Assembly: GCF_949769195.1 (NCBI RefSeq)
Contig: NZ_OX458333.1
Span: forward strand, 3,105,001 to 3,169,000
DNA from: Methylocaldum szegediense
Lineage (GTDB): Bacteria; Pseudomonadota; Gammaproteobacteria; Methylococcales; Methylococcaceae
DNA: 64,000 nt
Direction of reading: 5' to 3'
Part shown: in pieces, positions 14,704 to 24,786 of the stretch
Layout of the letters: each line of letters begins with the position of its first letter
Position numbering within the stretch: position 1 is the stretch's first letter
Translations under genes and position numbers: made by a program
The notes under the pieces: model-generated
What the model was told of the DNA's origin: nothing
What the model saw: only the letters and a program-made list of their open reading frames with translations
The model's database searches: none

Positions 14704-15138
14704 TCAGGTGCGCCAGGGGTGCTCCGGCAGATCGGCTACCCCGATCACTTCGCATCCCGCCCTCGCAACCTTGTGGTCGTTTTCGACGGTGCTGCCGCTT
14801 GCGCCGATCGCGCCGATCAGGATGCCGTCGGCATTCACGATCGGGAGTCCGCCGGGAAACGTGATCAAACCGTCATTGGAAACCTCGATGCCATATAAAG
14901 GCTCTCCAGGCTGCGACATCTTGCCGAGTTCGCCAGTCGCCATGCCGAAAAAGCAGGCGGTTCTGGCCTTTCGTATGGCGATATCGATGCTGCCGACCCA
15001 GGCATCGTCCATTCTGGCAAACGCTTTCAGCGTGGTGCCGGAATCCACGACCGCGATACAACTGCGCGCGCCTATTTCCTCTGATTTTTTCAGCGCCGCA
15101 GCGATGGCCCGTTGCGCTTCCTCGTAGCTGACGTGCAT
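14704..15138 (-). CDS. GlcG/HbpS-family heme-binding-like protein
   Basis: A 144-residue GlcG/HbpS/PduO-C family protein. It shows the conserved [21 protein letters not shown] block, the [12 protein letters not shown] helix and the closing [22 protein letters not shown]. Family members bind heme or cobalamin-like ligands or act as extracellular sensors, but no signal peptide is seen. The ATG at 15138 follows GAGGG; an earlier start would add 13 residues. It is the first gene of the run leading to the SRPBCC protein and the dehydrogenase. Confidence 0.88.
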   Translation of the reverse strand: MHVSYEEAQRAIAAALKKSEEIGARSCIAVVDSGTTLKAFARMDDAWVGSIDIAIRKARTACFFGMATGELGKMSQPGEPLYGIEVSNDGLITFPGGLPIVNADGILIGAIGASGSTVENDHKVARAGCEVIGVADLPEHPWRT

Positions 15139-15409
15139 GGCAATTCCCTCAGTTAATTCGTCAAACCTCTTTGACAATCCGAACGGCAGGTTGTCGTGTC
15201 ATGGATACGGGCCTTTTCTTGCCACTATCGAGCGACTACAGGACTGCCTGGAACGTACCTCCGGGCGCCTACGGTCATCGCTACGCGGCACTCGGCGCCT
15301 CGCGTTTGGTCTAATTTGCCATGCGCGGCCGACCTCCCGATCGGAGTCTGCCGACCAGAACAGATCCCAATACAGCCGAATATGACTTTTTGAGGAAGAA
15401 GGAGGGCTT

Positions 15410-16432
15410 ATGTCTGAGGAGTTGACCCAAATTGCCGCGAATATGGTTGCGCCAGGCAAGGGACTGCTCGCTGCCGACGAGAGTACCGGCACCCTCGAGA
15501 AGCGATTCAAGAAGCTCGGCATTGAATGCACCGAAGCGTCGCGCCTTGCCTATCGCGAGATGTTGTTCACCGCGCCGGATCTGGAAAAGTACATCAGTGG
15601 CGTGATTCTGTTCGACGAGACGATTCGGCAGCGTGCGTCCGACGGCACGCCCATCCCAGAACTTCTCGCGAGAAAAGGCATCATTCCCGGAATCAAGGTG
15701 GACAAGGGGCTGGTGGATCTGCCTTTCTTTCCCGGAGAGCGCTTTACTCAGGGGCTCGACGGACTATCGGCGCGGCTCGATGAATATCGTGAGATGGGGG
15801 CGCGCTTCACTAAATGGCGCGCGGTGATCGCGATCGGCGAAGGCATTCCTACGTCTCAGTGCCTGCGCGCAAACGCCGACGCGTTGGCCCGCTATGCAGG
15901 GCTTTGCCAGGTGCACGGACTGGTACCTATCGTTGAGCCCGAAGTACTGATGGACGGTTCGCACGATATCAAAACCTGCCGTTGGGCTACAGAGGCGGCG
16001 CTGCATGAGGTATTCGACGCGCTCACCCGTTACCGCATCAGTTTCAAGGAAATGATCCTAAAGCCGAATATGGTGGTTTCCGGCACGGATTGTTCAAACC
16101 AAGCGCCGCCGGACGAGGTCGCAGAAATGACGCTTGCCTGCTTGAGGCGAACGGTGCCTGTGGCGGTCCCGGGGATTGCGTTTCTGTCTGGCGGTCAGAG
16201 CGACGTCACGGCCACCGCCAACCTCAACGCGATCAACGTCAAAGCCAAGACTCTGAAAACACCGTGGACACTGACTTTCTCGTTCAGCCGGGCCTTGCAG
16301 GCGGCGCCCATGTCCATCTGGCGCGGTCAGGCCGAAAACAAGGCCGCGGCTCAACAAGCTCTCGTCCGGCGGGCACGCTGCAACGGGGCTGCGGCGCTGG
16401 GTCAATACGATCCCGGTATGGAGGAAGCGTGA
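15410..16432 (+). CDS. Class I fructose-bisphosphate aldolase
   Basis: A 340-residue classical class I aldolase, cleaving fructose 1,6-bisphosphate to triose phosphates in glycolysis or gluconeogenesis. Active-site residues line up with the rabbit enzyme: Asp23 (LLAADEST), Lys96 (GIKVDKG), Lys135 (FTKWRAV), Glu176 (VEPEV) and the Schiff-base Lys218 (MILKPNMV). The usual C-terminal Tyr is absent; the protein ends GMEEA. GGAGGG lies eight bases before the ATG. It is transcribed towards gspB, with only 14 bp between the stop codons. Confidence 0.96.
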   Translation: MSEELTQIAANMVAPGKGLLAADESTGTLEKRFKKLGIECTEASRLAYREMLFTAPDLEKYISGVILFDETIRQRASDGTPIPELLARKGIIPGIKVDKGLVDLPFFPGERFTQGLDGLSARLDEYREMGARFTKWRAVIAIGEGIPTSQCLRANADALARYAGLCQVHGLVPIVEPEVLMDGSHDIKTCRWATEAALHEVFDALTRYRISFKEMILKPNMVVSGTDCSNQAPPDEVAEMTLACLRRTVPVAVPGIAFLSGGQSDVTATANLNAINVKAKTLKTPWTLTFSFSRALQAAPMSIWRGQAENKAAAQQALVRRARCNGAAALGQYDPGMEEA

Positions 16433-16446
16433 CGAGGCTCGGGAAG

Positions 16447-17346
16447 TTACGGTCGCGGAACTCGGAATGTACGGCCTTCCGACTGCAACACCAGGCTGTC
16501 GGCCCGGATTTCCAAGAGTTTCGCGCCGTTCCCGAGGCGGTCGCCGACCCGGTATTTCTTCATGTCTATGATGGCGAAGCGCTCTTCCGGCAGCTCGGAG
16601 TAGGCGAACACGTTGATCGTGACGGGACCTATCCGTTGTTGAAAATCGGCCGGCATCTCGTACATGAACGGGATGTCGGGGTTCTCCGCGTGACCCGACG
16701 CCGGGTCTCGGGGCTCTGGTGTGCTTACGGGGACGGCGAATGCGACCGGAGGGCTGAGGTTTTCGCTTATGGCCGGCTCGGCCATGGGTTTCGGGTCGAT
16801 CTGCGGCCGAGATTTCTCTGACGGTTTGACGGGTCGCTTTTTGGTCATCGCCGCGGCGCTTTCCGTGATTTCCGACGGTATGGGTTCAGGGCTGGGAGGC
16901 TTCACCGATACCGCATGCGGGCGGGTGGTCTTGGCGGCTTTTTTCTCCGGAACTCGAGCTGCCGGAAGCGGTTCGGCATTGGCGAGAGCTGAAGCCTTCT
17001 CTTTCGCCGGTGGCGGGATATCGCTGGAGTGAGAGTCGGCCGGGGCGGAAGCGGTTCGAGTCTCGGTGGCGCTGGGCGCGGCGGCTTTCTGGGTCGGCGC
17101 CGCCGCGTCTGCATGTTCGGTCGAAGCGGTTTGGGCAAGCTGTGTTGCCGGTTCTTTGGATTGCCACCGAGTGAGCCAAAGGTAGCCGAGAACTGTGCCA
17201 TTCAGCAGGAATAGCAATGCCACGGCCCAGGCGAGTCCGTGGCGCCTAGGCGGTGTTGGATTGAGCGGGATGGAGACGGGGGGCGCGGCTTGGCCCGCCT
17301 GGCGTTCGCGTTCCGACTTGCGAAGTGCTTCAAGAATATAGGACAT
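16447..17346 (-). CDS. gspB: General secretion pathway protein GspB
   Basis: A 299-residue inner-membrane protein that works with GspA in type II secretion, helping assemble the secretin through peptidoglycan. The N-terminus MSYILEALRKSERERQ is a family hallmark, followed by one membrane helix (about 36-55). A long Pro/Ala/Lys-rich periplasmic linker (about 60-235) leads to the conserved C-terminal GspB domain (INVFAYSELPEERFAIID ... VGDRL). It lies 16 bp after gspA. The core type II genes are not in this window. Confidence 0.92.
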   Translation of the reverse strand: MSYILEALRKSERERQAGQAAPPVSIPLNPTPPRRHGLAWAVALLFLLNGTVLGYLWLTRWQSKEPATQLAQTASTEHADAAAPTQKAAAPSATETRTASAPADSHSSDIPPPAKEKASALANAEPLPAARVPEKKAAKTTRPHAVSVKPPSPEPIPSEITESAAAMTKKRPVKPSEKSRPQIDPKPMAEPAISENLSPPVAFAVPVSTPEPRDPASGHAENPDIPFMYEMPADFQQRIGPVTINVFAYSELPEERFAIIDMKKYRVGDRLGNGAKLLEIRADSLVLQSEGRTFRVPRP

Positions 17347-17362
17347 CGGCGCTGTTCCGGTT

Positions 17363-18994
17363 TTAGCGAGAACCTGAAGTTAGCCTTGGAACATCGTGAT
17401 CGTTAGCCCTCTTGGCAAGATGAATCAGGGTATAGGGACCTGCCACGCCGTCCGCAGCCAATCCGTTTTCCATCTGAAATGCGATGAGTCGAGTCTTCAA
17501 TGCAGTGTCGAAATAGTCGTCATCGCCATCCTGAGCTGGCGCGTGCAGCATCTGTCTCAACCATCTCACTGCTTCGCCCCGGTTGCCGACGGTCAGCGAT
17601 TTGGACTCGCCCGCCGGCGGTTTCCAGAGCAAAGTGGCTCCGCCCCGCCAAAATGGCAGGATGTCAGCGAACTCGAAAGCGAGCCGTCGATCGCCGAAAC
17701 TCAACTCGATCTTGTCGTCACGAATGCCCGTTAGGACAGCGTAGCGGTTGGTGCCGTCAGGCAGCGTGAATTCGAGCACGGCTGGGTGATCGAGGCTTCG
17801 AAGCTTGAACCAATCGGTATTGACGGCGAGGCATCGAAGAGCCTTCGTTTCCGCAAATCGGCACAGGTCGGTCGTTTCGTCCGTTAGTTCGATCCGCCAC
17901 AGCGACAGAAGGCTGGCAAAAGCCTTGTCCCGGGTCAAGCTGGGATCCGTGATTAACTCCCAGAACGACGGTTCGGCGGTTCTTGCAGGTTCCGGAGCCG
18001 GCTTCGCTTGCGGCGGTGACGGGGGCGGAAGATCGGATTTCGGTTGTTCATCGGCCTGCAGTGGGTGCAGTAATGCCGCCGGATCGGAATGCAGGGTAAG
18101 GCCCAGGTAGACCGCCCCGCCGACAGCGAGCACCGCGAGAAGGGCGAAGCGCGTAAGAGCGGAGGATCGCTCAGCATGTGCGACGGGTTTTGGTAGCAGT
18201 TCTCGGGCCGCCTTGCGGGCGATGGCATAACTCACCCGTGCTTTGCCGAGGCCGTAGGCGCCCAGCAAGGCGCGGTCGCAAATCAGATTGATGAGGCGCG
18301 GAATGCCTCCTGATCGGCGGTGGATTTCGAAGATTGCCGGTCGGCTGAACAGCGAATCCTCACCACCGCTGACCCTGAGGCGATATCGGATGTAGGCCGC
18401 CGTTTCACAGAGTTTGAGAGGACGCAGGTGAAAACGCGCGCAAATCCGTTGCGAAAGTTGCCGCAGGTTCGGCCGCGCCAAAAGCACGCCGAGTTCGGGC
18501 TGGCCGACCAGGATGATTTGCAGCAGCTTGGCCTGATTAGTTTCCAGATTGGTGAGCAAGCGGATCTGTTCCAGGACTTCGAGGCTGAGATTCTGCGCCT
18601 CGTCGATCAGAACGACGGTCCGCCGTCCTCGCGCGTGGACTTCAAGGAGATGTCGATTCAGGAGATCGATCAGTTGTTTCAGGTTCGCCCGGTTTTCGGG
18701 GTAGGCGATGCGCAGTTCGTCGCAGATGCTGGCGAGAAGTTCTCGAGGGCTCAATCGAGGATTGAAAATCAAGGCGAGATCGACGTCCTCGGGCAGGCGG
18801 TCGACAAGACAGCGGCACAAGGTCGTTTTTCCGGTTCCGACCTCCCCCGTGAGTACAACGAACCCACCGCCCACGCCGATCCCGTACAGGAGATGAGCTA
18901 AAGCCTCCTGATGCTGAAGACTAGGATAGAGGTAGCGTGGATTCGGGGCAATGGAAAATGGCGGCTCGCTGAGATGGAAATACGGCGCGTACAT
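17363..18994 (-). CDS. gspA: GspA/ExeA-type AAA ATPase with peptidoglycan-binding domain
   Basis: A 543-residue membrane ATPase, partner of GspB in placing the type II secretin. The N-terminal YFHLSEPPFSIAPNPRYLY is typical of ExeA. Walker A is GEVGTGKTT (about residue 50), Walker B is VVLIDEAQN, and the AAA domain ends near residue 270. One membrane helix (about 283-303) precedes a Pro-rich linker. A C39-peptidase-like or GspA-type middle region follows, and then a peptidoglycan-binding repeat (GNRGEAVRWLRQML ... AFQMENGLAADGVAGP) at about 470-530. It is the first gene of the gspAB pair. Confidence 0.93.
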   Translation of the reverse strand: MYAPYFHLSEPPFSIAPNPRYLYPSLQHQEALAHLLYGIGVGGGFVVLTGEVGTGKTTLCRCLVDRLPEDVDLALIFNPRLSPRELLASICDELRIAYPENRANLKQLIDLLNRHLLEVHARGRRTVVLIDEAQNLSLEVLEQIRLLTNLETNQAKLLQIILVGQPELGVLLARPNLRQLSQRICARFHLRPLKLCETAAYIRYRLRVSGGEDSLFSRPAIFEIHRRSGGIPRLINLICDRALLGAYGLGKARVSYAIARKAARELLPKPVAHAERSSALTRFALLAVLAVGGAVYLGLTLHSDPAALLHPLQADEQPKSDLPPPSPPQAKPAPEPARTAEPSFWELITDPSLTRDKAFASLLSLWRIELTDETTDLCRFAETKALRCLAVNTDWFKLRSLDHPAVLEFTLPDGTNRYAVLTGIRDDKIELSFGDRRLAFEFADILPFWRGGATLLWKPPAGESKSLTVGNRGEAVRWLRQMLHAPAQDGDDDYFDTALKTRLIAFQMENGLAADGVAGPYTLIHLAKRANDHDVPRLTSGSR

Positions 18995-19194
18995 GGTCGT
19001 GAGTGAGAAATCTCCGGAGCCATTCCGATTTCAGGTCTGCTCAGACGATACCATTGCGCAGAAGGGGACTGTCAAGCTGATGGGGCAGCGGGTCTTCGCC
19101 GGACATTTGTCCCGCGGCTCGAAATATCCGAGAGCTTACTCGGTAGGCTGTTCGCCCTGAGCTTTTCGTTTCAGTCGGCGTGCAGGGAACGGTT

Positions 19195-19665
19195 CTAAGC
19201 ATCCGACCCTGAGGAGCGTGCCATCATCCAGATCAGCATCTCTTCGCTGACGTCTTCGGTTTCTGTGGAGTCGGTTGCTGGATGAGTAACTAATGTATTT
19301 TGAGTAACTAATGTCTTCGCTTCATACGATTGCAGGAGGTGCTCGACGGTTTCGTTGATCGTCATCCGCCGCTCTTTGGCCAACTTGGTCAAGGCGGCGT
19401 AAGTGCTCTTCTTGAGGCTCAGCCGTTGCAATTTGGTCGAGCATCGGCGCTGATTTAGCGCATTCTGCAAGCGTTTCCAGCCGGTATCGTTCAGATGCCG
19501 TTCGATCCACGCGTTCAGGCGGTCGAGGTCCGAACAACCGTCGAGCTGTGCAGCCGCGTCGGCCTCATGAGTTACTAATATTTCTTTGGCTTTCTCGGGT
19601 TCCTTGAGCGCACGCCGCAAATAAAGCAGCGCTGCCGCGTGTTTTTCGGGTTTGAGTCGGCGCAT
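19195..19665 (-). CDS. MatP-like ribbon-helix-helix DNA-binding protein
   Basis: A 156-residue protein of the general MatP layout. The middle (LNAWIERHLNDTGWKRLQNALNQRR, about 65-90) parallels the MatP helix VNGWIDKHMN...RMKQTIRARR. The following LSLKKSTYAALTKLAKERRMTINETVEHLL (about 97-127) is a ribbon-helix-helix with the spacing of MatP's C-terminal domain. MatP binds matS sites to organise the Ter macrodomain; whether this paralogue does so is unknown. Three copies of a 12-13 bp repeat lie inside the gene, each adding Leu-Val-Thr-(His/Gln), and two lie just upstream, one only 12 bp before the ATG. The ribosome site is weak (GAGAG). Confidence 0.65.
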   Translation of the reverse strand: MRRLKPEKHAAALLYLRRALKEPEKAKEILVTHEADAAAQLDGCSDLDRLNAWIERHLNDTGWKRLQNALNQRRCSTKLQRLSLKKSTYAALTKLAKERRMTINETVEHLLQSYEAKTLVTQNTLVTHPATDSTETEDVSEEMLIWMMARSSGSDA

Positions 19666-19742
19666 TGCGAGCTCTCATTAGTTACTCATATTGGCGAAAA
19701 GCCAAGGAGCGAAGCCCTCGGCAGAAAATGTGAGTAACTCAT
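19282..19742. repeat. Five copies of ATGAGTWACTMAT
   Basis: Copies lie at 19282-19294, 19301-19312 and 19567-19579 (inside the MatP-like gene) and at 19677-19689 and 19731-19742 (its upstream region). The core AGTWACT is palindromic around a central A/T pair. Spacings are 19, about 266, 110 and 54 bp. In the gene the copies are read as LVTH or LVTQ. I saw no other full copy in the window. They could be binding sites for the encoded protein or a local repeat family. Confidence 0.75.
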
Positions 19743-19790
19743 GAGTATTAAGGCCGAATCGGATCGTGGGGTCAATCCTTTGTCCAGGGA

Positions 19791-20213
19791 TCAATCCCAT
19801 CCGACGACGTCGTAACCGCGTTCCTGCAAGCAGCGATTCACGAATGCCCTGTAAGTGGGGTCCGGTCCGGAGCGGCCGAACAGCGACCGAATCAGGCCTG
19901 CGACCGCGCCGCTCGCTGCGCCGATCGCAGAACCGGCGCCGGCCGATCCGACCACGGCGCCGCCGACCGCCCCGCTCGCCGCACCGACGGCGGCGCCGCC
20001 GATGGTGCCTCTGGCGGCCTGGCCCACACCGGTCGTCCCCGTGTCGGCGCCGGCGGCTTCAGCCAGCGCCTTGCAGTCGGCGATATCCCGCTCGGCGCCG
20101 GCCTGTCCTACGTTCTGGAGATGCTCGTTCGGATAAAGCACTGGCCTCGCGGTGGCACAGCCCCCTAAAGCGATCACGAATGCGAAAACGATCAATCCTG
20201 CGGCGGGTTTCAT
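19791..20213 (-). CDS. Glycine-zipper lipoprotein
   Basis: A 140-residue outer-membrane-type lipoprotein. The ATG at 20213 begins MKPAAGLIVFAFVIALGGC, a signal peptide with lipobox ALGGC (lipidated Cys19). Residues about 65-115 form a glycine zipper (GGAAVGAASGAVGGAVVGSAG...), thought to insert in or span a membrane, and a conserved tail RAFVNRCLQERGYDVVGWD follows. Proteins of this kind resemble YMGG/OmpA-like glycine-zipper lipoproteins. Upstream frame extension is not supported by any signal. It is divergent from the OmpA-family gene. Confidence 0.85.
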   Translation of the reverse strand: MKPAAGLIVFAFVIALGGCATARPVLYPNEHLQNVGQAGAERDIADCKALAEAAGADTGTTGVGQAARGTIGGAAVGAASGAVGGAVVGSAGAGSAIGAASGAVAGLIRSLFGRSGPDPTYRAFVNRCLQERGYDVVGWD

Positions 20214-20751
20214 ACCTCGTTCTCCGTTGTCACATGTATTTTGGGCTGCTCCGAGTTCGTTGTTCTTGTCGCTTCGGAGCAAGGGACCATTCTGGGCCGT
20301 CGGGCGCCTCCTTCGGCTGAGATTAGCACCGGCATCGTTCGCCATTGTCGGGTTCTTGAGGGACATGCCATTCGTAAGGGTTGCCACGGAAAACCGAAAA
20401 GCCGCGCAAAACGAAATTCTGGATGACTGTCCTAACCCTAAGGCAGAGACAGTATTGTCGGGCCTTGATGCCGTTTTTCATTAAGTTCCCGCAATCACTT
20501 CCGAGGCTGAACGAAGACGTAAAGCCGGCAACAACGGATGCCGGAAACGGTCACATAAGGTAGTCCCGCGAAATCTCAAGGGAAGGCCGGGTTCGGCGAG
20601 ATGAGCGACACATTCGAAGGGTTCGGTAGGAAGCCCCGAATTCCGAGGATGTCTGACGACAGCGGCGGATGGGCTCAATGAAGGGCCGTTCGTCTTGGCG
20701 AGCGGTGTATGGCGTTGCCATCGGCCGGCATTGCAATGACAGGAGGTTGTT
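20214..20751. other. Divergent intergenic region
   Basis: This 538-bp stretch separates the glycine-zipper lipoprotein (minus) from the OmpA-family lipoprotein (plus). The open frames in it overlap on both strands without family likeness. AGGAGG lies just before the 20752 ATG. No terminator or repeat stands out; promoters for both genes should lie here. Confidence 0.5.
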
Positions 20752-21351
20752 ATGGATAGGCGTTGGTTTGCGATCGGTTTGTGCTTGGCGATGGTGTTCG
20801 GCTGCACGACCGATCCGCACACGGGCGAGCGGCGTCCGCTCGCTAAGGTCGTGGGCGTGGACCGTCCGGGACGGGATATACGCCTGACGTTGGAGGATGC
20901 AGGCATAGACGTGAAACGTGCCTCGGAGAATACGCTGAACCTCGATTTTACGTTTGCGTTTGGTTCGGCCGCCCTGACTCCGGACGTGCAGACCGCCCTA
21001 AATTCGGTGGCGTCGGCGCTGAACCAGCACCCCGGTACCACCGTTATCGTCGTCGGCCATGCCGACGATATTGGCACCGACCGGGAGAACCAGCGGCTTT
21101 CCGAACAACGCGCCGCCAATGTGGCGAACTATTTGATCTCCCGCGGTGTCGACGCTGCCCGCATCTCACAGCAGGGCATGGGCGAGCGCATGCCGAAATT
21201 CCCGGGTACCGACGAGCCCGGTCGGGCGCAAAACCGCCGCGTGGAGCTGACCATCGTAACCCACCAACACGAGCAGGGCCGGACCTCGGGGAGCCTGCCT
21301 GCGAAAGCTCCGGCCGGTTCGAGGACTTACCCGCCATCGGGAAGTCAATAG
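20752..21351 (+). CDS. OmpA-family lipoprotein
   Basis: A 199-residue lipoprotein with signal MDRRWFAIGLCLAMVFGC (lipidated Cys18). An OmpA-like peptidoglycan-binding domain spans about residues 62-165. It contains the LNLDFTFAFGSAALTP start, the IVVGHADDIGTDRENQRLSEQRAANVANYL core (the NxxLSxxRA motif as NQRLSEQRAA) and the RAQNRRVELTI end. It probably ties the outer membrane to the cell wall. AGGAGG precedes the ATG by eight bases. The last 30 residues are low complexity. It is convergent with the DUF1264 gene. Confidence 0.92.
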   Translation: MDRRWFAIGLCLAMVFGCTTDPHTGERRPLAKVVGVDRPGRDIRLTLEDAGIDVKRASENTLNLDFTFAFGSAALTPDVQTALNSVASALNQHPGTTVIVVGHADDIGTDRENQRLSEQRAANVANYLISRGVDAARISQQGMGERMPKFPGTDEPGRAQNRRVELTIVTHQHEQGRTSGSLPAKAPAGSRTYPPSGSQ

Positions 21352-21458
21352 GTAAATCCGACAAACCGACCGAAGGCCAAAAGGGTTTCCACCGAGCAAA
21401 ACCAATCTCGGCACGGTAATGTCTTTGAAGTCCTTGTGCCGAGCTGGAAACGCCGTTG

Positions 21459-22346
<888 letters not shown>

Positions 22347-22415
22347 AGCCTCCCTCCCAGGAATTCGTGATAGCAGCTCCGCCCGGATGGCAACAATAGG
22401 TGAATCTACCTACGC

Positions 22416-22444
22416 CCGTGTCGGGCGCATCGCGCCCGACACGG
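22416..22444 (-). terminator. Strong hairpin downstream of aqpZ
   Basis: A perfect 12-bp stem CCGTGTCGGGCG / CGCCCGACACGG with a 5-base loop. No T-tract follows on either strand. It lies between the aqpZ stop and the start of the DUF1264 gene, so it may end aqpZ transcription or protect the 3' end. Confidence 0.5.
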
Positions 22445-22502
22445 TTCTTGGTTTGGGCGAGTCCGACGTGTTGGACCCGCTTTTAGTGTGCCCGGCTTCT
22501 TT

Positions 22503-22521
22503 CGGGGTCAAAAAGACCCCG
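22503..22521 (-). terminator. Hairpin just after aqpZ
   Basis: A 7-bp stem CGGGGTC / GACCCCG with a 5-base A/T loop, 24 bp after the aqpZ stop codon. On the minus strand it is followed by AAAGAAGCC, not T-rich, so termination efficiency is uncertain. Confidence 0.4.
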
Positions 22522-22544
22522 CCAGATGTGCGAGCTCCGACCGG

Positions 22545-23297
22545 CTATGGAACGGTGCTCGGTCCGCGGGTTGGGGAGGCCGCCTGCCAATCGTTGCGAT
22601 GGACGGTGGTCGACAGCCAGCGGTGGGTCAAGCCGGCGAGAACGGCCCCGATCATGGGAGCAACCCAAAACATCCAGAGCTGAACCAGGGCCCAACCTCC
22701 GACGAATAGAGCGGGGCCAGTGCTTCGCGCCGGATTGACCGAGGTATTGGTCACCGGGATGCTGACCAGGTGGATCAAGGTGAGGCCTAATCCGATCGCC
22801 AACGGTGCGAAACCCTGAGGAGCGCGCGAGTCCGTGACGCCCAGGATGATCATCAGGAACATGAAGGTCATCACGACTTCAGTCAGAAAACCCGCTCCCA
22901 TGGAGTATTCCCCAGGCGAATGTGCGCCGTAGCCATTGGCCGCGAATCCCGCGGATACGTCGAATCCCGCTTTTCCGCTCGCGATTAGATACAAGACGCC
23001 GGCGGCCACGATCGCGCCGAACACCTGAGCCACGATATAGGGGAGCAGATCCGATGCGGGTATCCGGCCGCCGGCCCAGAGACCGACCGAGACCGCCGGA
23101 TTGAAATGGCCGCCCGAAATATGGCCCACGGCATAGGCCATCGTCAGCACGGTCAAGCCGAAGGCCAGGGCCACCCCGAGCAAACCGATGCCGACATTCG
23201 GAAAGGCAGCGGCGATGACCGCGCTGCCGCAGCCGCCGAAAACCAGCCAGAACGTTCCGATGAATTCCGCTGTACAACGACGATAAATCGACCACAT
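22545..23297 (-). CDS. aqpZ: Aquaporin Z
   Basis: A 250-residue water channel of the MIP family with six membrane helices and two half-helices. Both pore motifs are present: HFNPAVSV at about residue 61 and NPARSTGPA at about residue 190. The selectivity-filter region ISGGH...NTSVNPARS matches AqpZ and not glycerol facilitators. The ATG at 23297 follows GGAGG. Upstream in-frame sequence has no start signal. The C-terminal 30 residues are poorly conserved. Confidence 0.96.
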   Translation of the reverse strand: MWSIYRRCTAEFIGTFWLVFGGCGSAVIAAAFPNVGIGLLGVALAFGLTVLTMAYAVGHISGGHFNPAVSVGLWAGGRIPASDLLPYIVAQVFGAIVAAGVLYLIASGKAGFDVSAGFAANGYGAHSPGEYSMGAGFLTEVVMTFMFLMIILGVTDSRAPQGFAPLAIGLGLTLIHLVSIPVTNTSVNPARSTGPALFVGGWALVQLWMFWVAPMIGAVLAGLTHRWLSTTVHRNDWQAASPTRGPSTVP

Positions 23298-23491
23298 GAT
23301 CAATCCCTCCAAAGTTTTTTGGAATTTTTTTAACGAGCCGATTTTTGTCCCCCTCGAAAGTGCGGCGAGCGGTTTCTTTCCCGATTCGTTTTCGAACGCC
23401 AAATCGCCGCGCGTGAAAATAAAAATCGGCTGGCCTGTGGTACCGTAGGCCCATCGGAGAACACTCCCACGGTATCGAAGGACAGTTTGAC

Positions 23492-24664
23492 ATGGATCGG
23501 AAGGAACCGGACTACGGCATCGAACATTTTTTTGTCGGCAAAGACCCGTTTTTTCGTCTGCAAAGGGCGATCGGCCTGGCCCCGTCTCATGGTTTGGGCG
23601 TCAAGCGGCGAGCCTTGTTCTTCGCGCTGCTTTGCTGGCTGCCCATCGTCGTCGCGGCCTCGGTTGCCGGCCGGGGTTTCAGCGGCGAGACCGAGGATCA
23701 CTTGCTCCGCCATTTTGCGATACATGCCCGATCCCTCATCGCCATACCGCTCTTCATCGTCGGCGAACTCGGCCTTTTGCGCATCGAAACGCTGATTCGC
23801 CATTTCCTGACCTCGGGTCTCGTCGGCGAATCTTCGCTGCCGGGTTTCCGTGCGGCCTTGAGCGTCGTCGACCGACTGCTCAACTCCTGGTGGAGCTTCG
23901 TCGTTCTCGTGGCTCTCGTGATCGCAAACGCGGTTTTTGCCGTACATCGGTTCGAGTGGGTGCACGAAGCGTCCTGGGCCGTCGACCGCGGCGGCCTGAC
24001 GTTTGCGGGGTGGTGGCTTCTGCTTGTGCTGCGCTCGGTTTTCAGCTTTCTCATGGCTCTATGGATATGGCGCATCATTGTCCTCGGACTTCTGCTGCGG
24101 CGCATTTCCAGGTTGGACCTCGATCTCGTTCCGGTTCATCCGGACCGGGCCGGAGGCTTGGGGTTTCTGAGCATCGCCCCGCAGATGTTCATTCCGCTCG
24201 TGCTGGGCGTATCCATCGTGCTGGCTTCCCACTTCGCCCACAGCGTTCTTTATCACGGCGTGCACGTCGACTCCTTGCGAATGCCCATCGTGCTGTACAT
24301 CGCGATCGCAGTGCTCCTGTGCTTAAGCCCGCTGCTAACGCTCGCCGGAAGATTGAAGCGACTTCGGCGCAAAGCCCTGCTCGATTACGGTGCCTTGGCA
24401 GGACGGCATGGGCGGTTGGTCGACCGTCGCTGGATTCGCGGAGAAACGATCCGGGACGATGCTGTGCTGAACGCCCCCGAACTCGGCCCCGTCGCGGACG
24501 TGCGCTCCCTATACGAAGCCGTGGCCGCCATGCGGATGATGCCCATCGGCCGGCGAACCATCATAACGCTTTTCGCGGCAGCGGCTTTGCCAATGGTTCC
24601 GGTTCTGGCAATCGAAATCCCCGTGACGCAGCTCTTGAAAATGTTGGCAGGATATCTGTTTTGA
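23492..24664 (+). CDS. Conserved multi-pass membrane protein, unknown function
   Basis: A 390-residue inner-membrane protein. Hydrophobic helices occur at about 42-58, 82-98, 133-152, 168-205, 235-258, 268-288 and 350-375, with charged cytoplasmic loops ([28 protein letters not shown]). The motif [17 protein letters not shown] stands out as likely conserved. I do not recognise a transporter or enzyme signature. It diverges from aqpZ with about 195 bp between, and a REP-like repeat lies just downstream. Confidence 0.75.
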   Translation: MDRKEPDYGIEHFFVGKDPFFRLQRAIGLAPSHGLGVKRRALFFALLCWLPIVVAASVAGRGFSGETEDHLLRHFAIHARSLIAIPLFIVGELGLLRIETLIRHFLTSGLVGESSLPGFRAALSVVDRLLNSWWSFVVLVALVIANAVFAVHRFEWVHEASWAVDRGGLTFAGWWLLLVLRSVFSFLMALWIWRIIVLGLLLRRISRLDLDLVPVHPDRAGGLGFLSIAPQMFIPLVLGVSIVLASHFAHSVLYHGVHVDSLRMPIVLYIAIAVLLCLSPLLTLAGRLKRLRRKALLDYGALAGRHGRLVDRRWIRGETIRDDAVLNAPELGPVADVRSLYEAVAAMRMMPIGRRTIITLFAAAALPMVPVLAIEIPVTQLLKMLAGYLF

Positions 24665-24712
24665 GTTTGTCGAGGAGTCTCAGAATAAGAACAAGAAGAA
24701 TCCATTCGAGCC

Positions 24713-24767
24713 TCTTCGGCAGGCTCAGGACAGGCCCTTCGACAGGCTTAGGGTAGACCTGTCGAAG
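24713..24767. repeat. REP-like CTTCGACAGGCTCAGG repeat
   Basis: Two direct and one inverted version of CTTCG-CAGGCT-AGG lie in 55 bp (CTTCGGCAGGCTCAGGACAGG, then CTTCGACAGGCTTAGG, closing with CCTGTCGAAG). The same word recurs at about 50012-50060. This is an intergenic dispersed repeat. Confidence 0.75.
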
Positions 24768-24786
24768 AAAATCGATCAGAGTTTCG

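Noticed and set aside
23632-24756. 374-codon plus-strand frame overlapping the membrane protein gene
   Set aside because: It is Arg/Ser/Pro-rich shadow sequence in the +1 frame; the membrane protein frame has the clear hydrophobic pattern.
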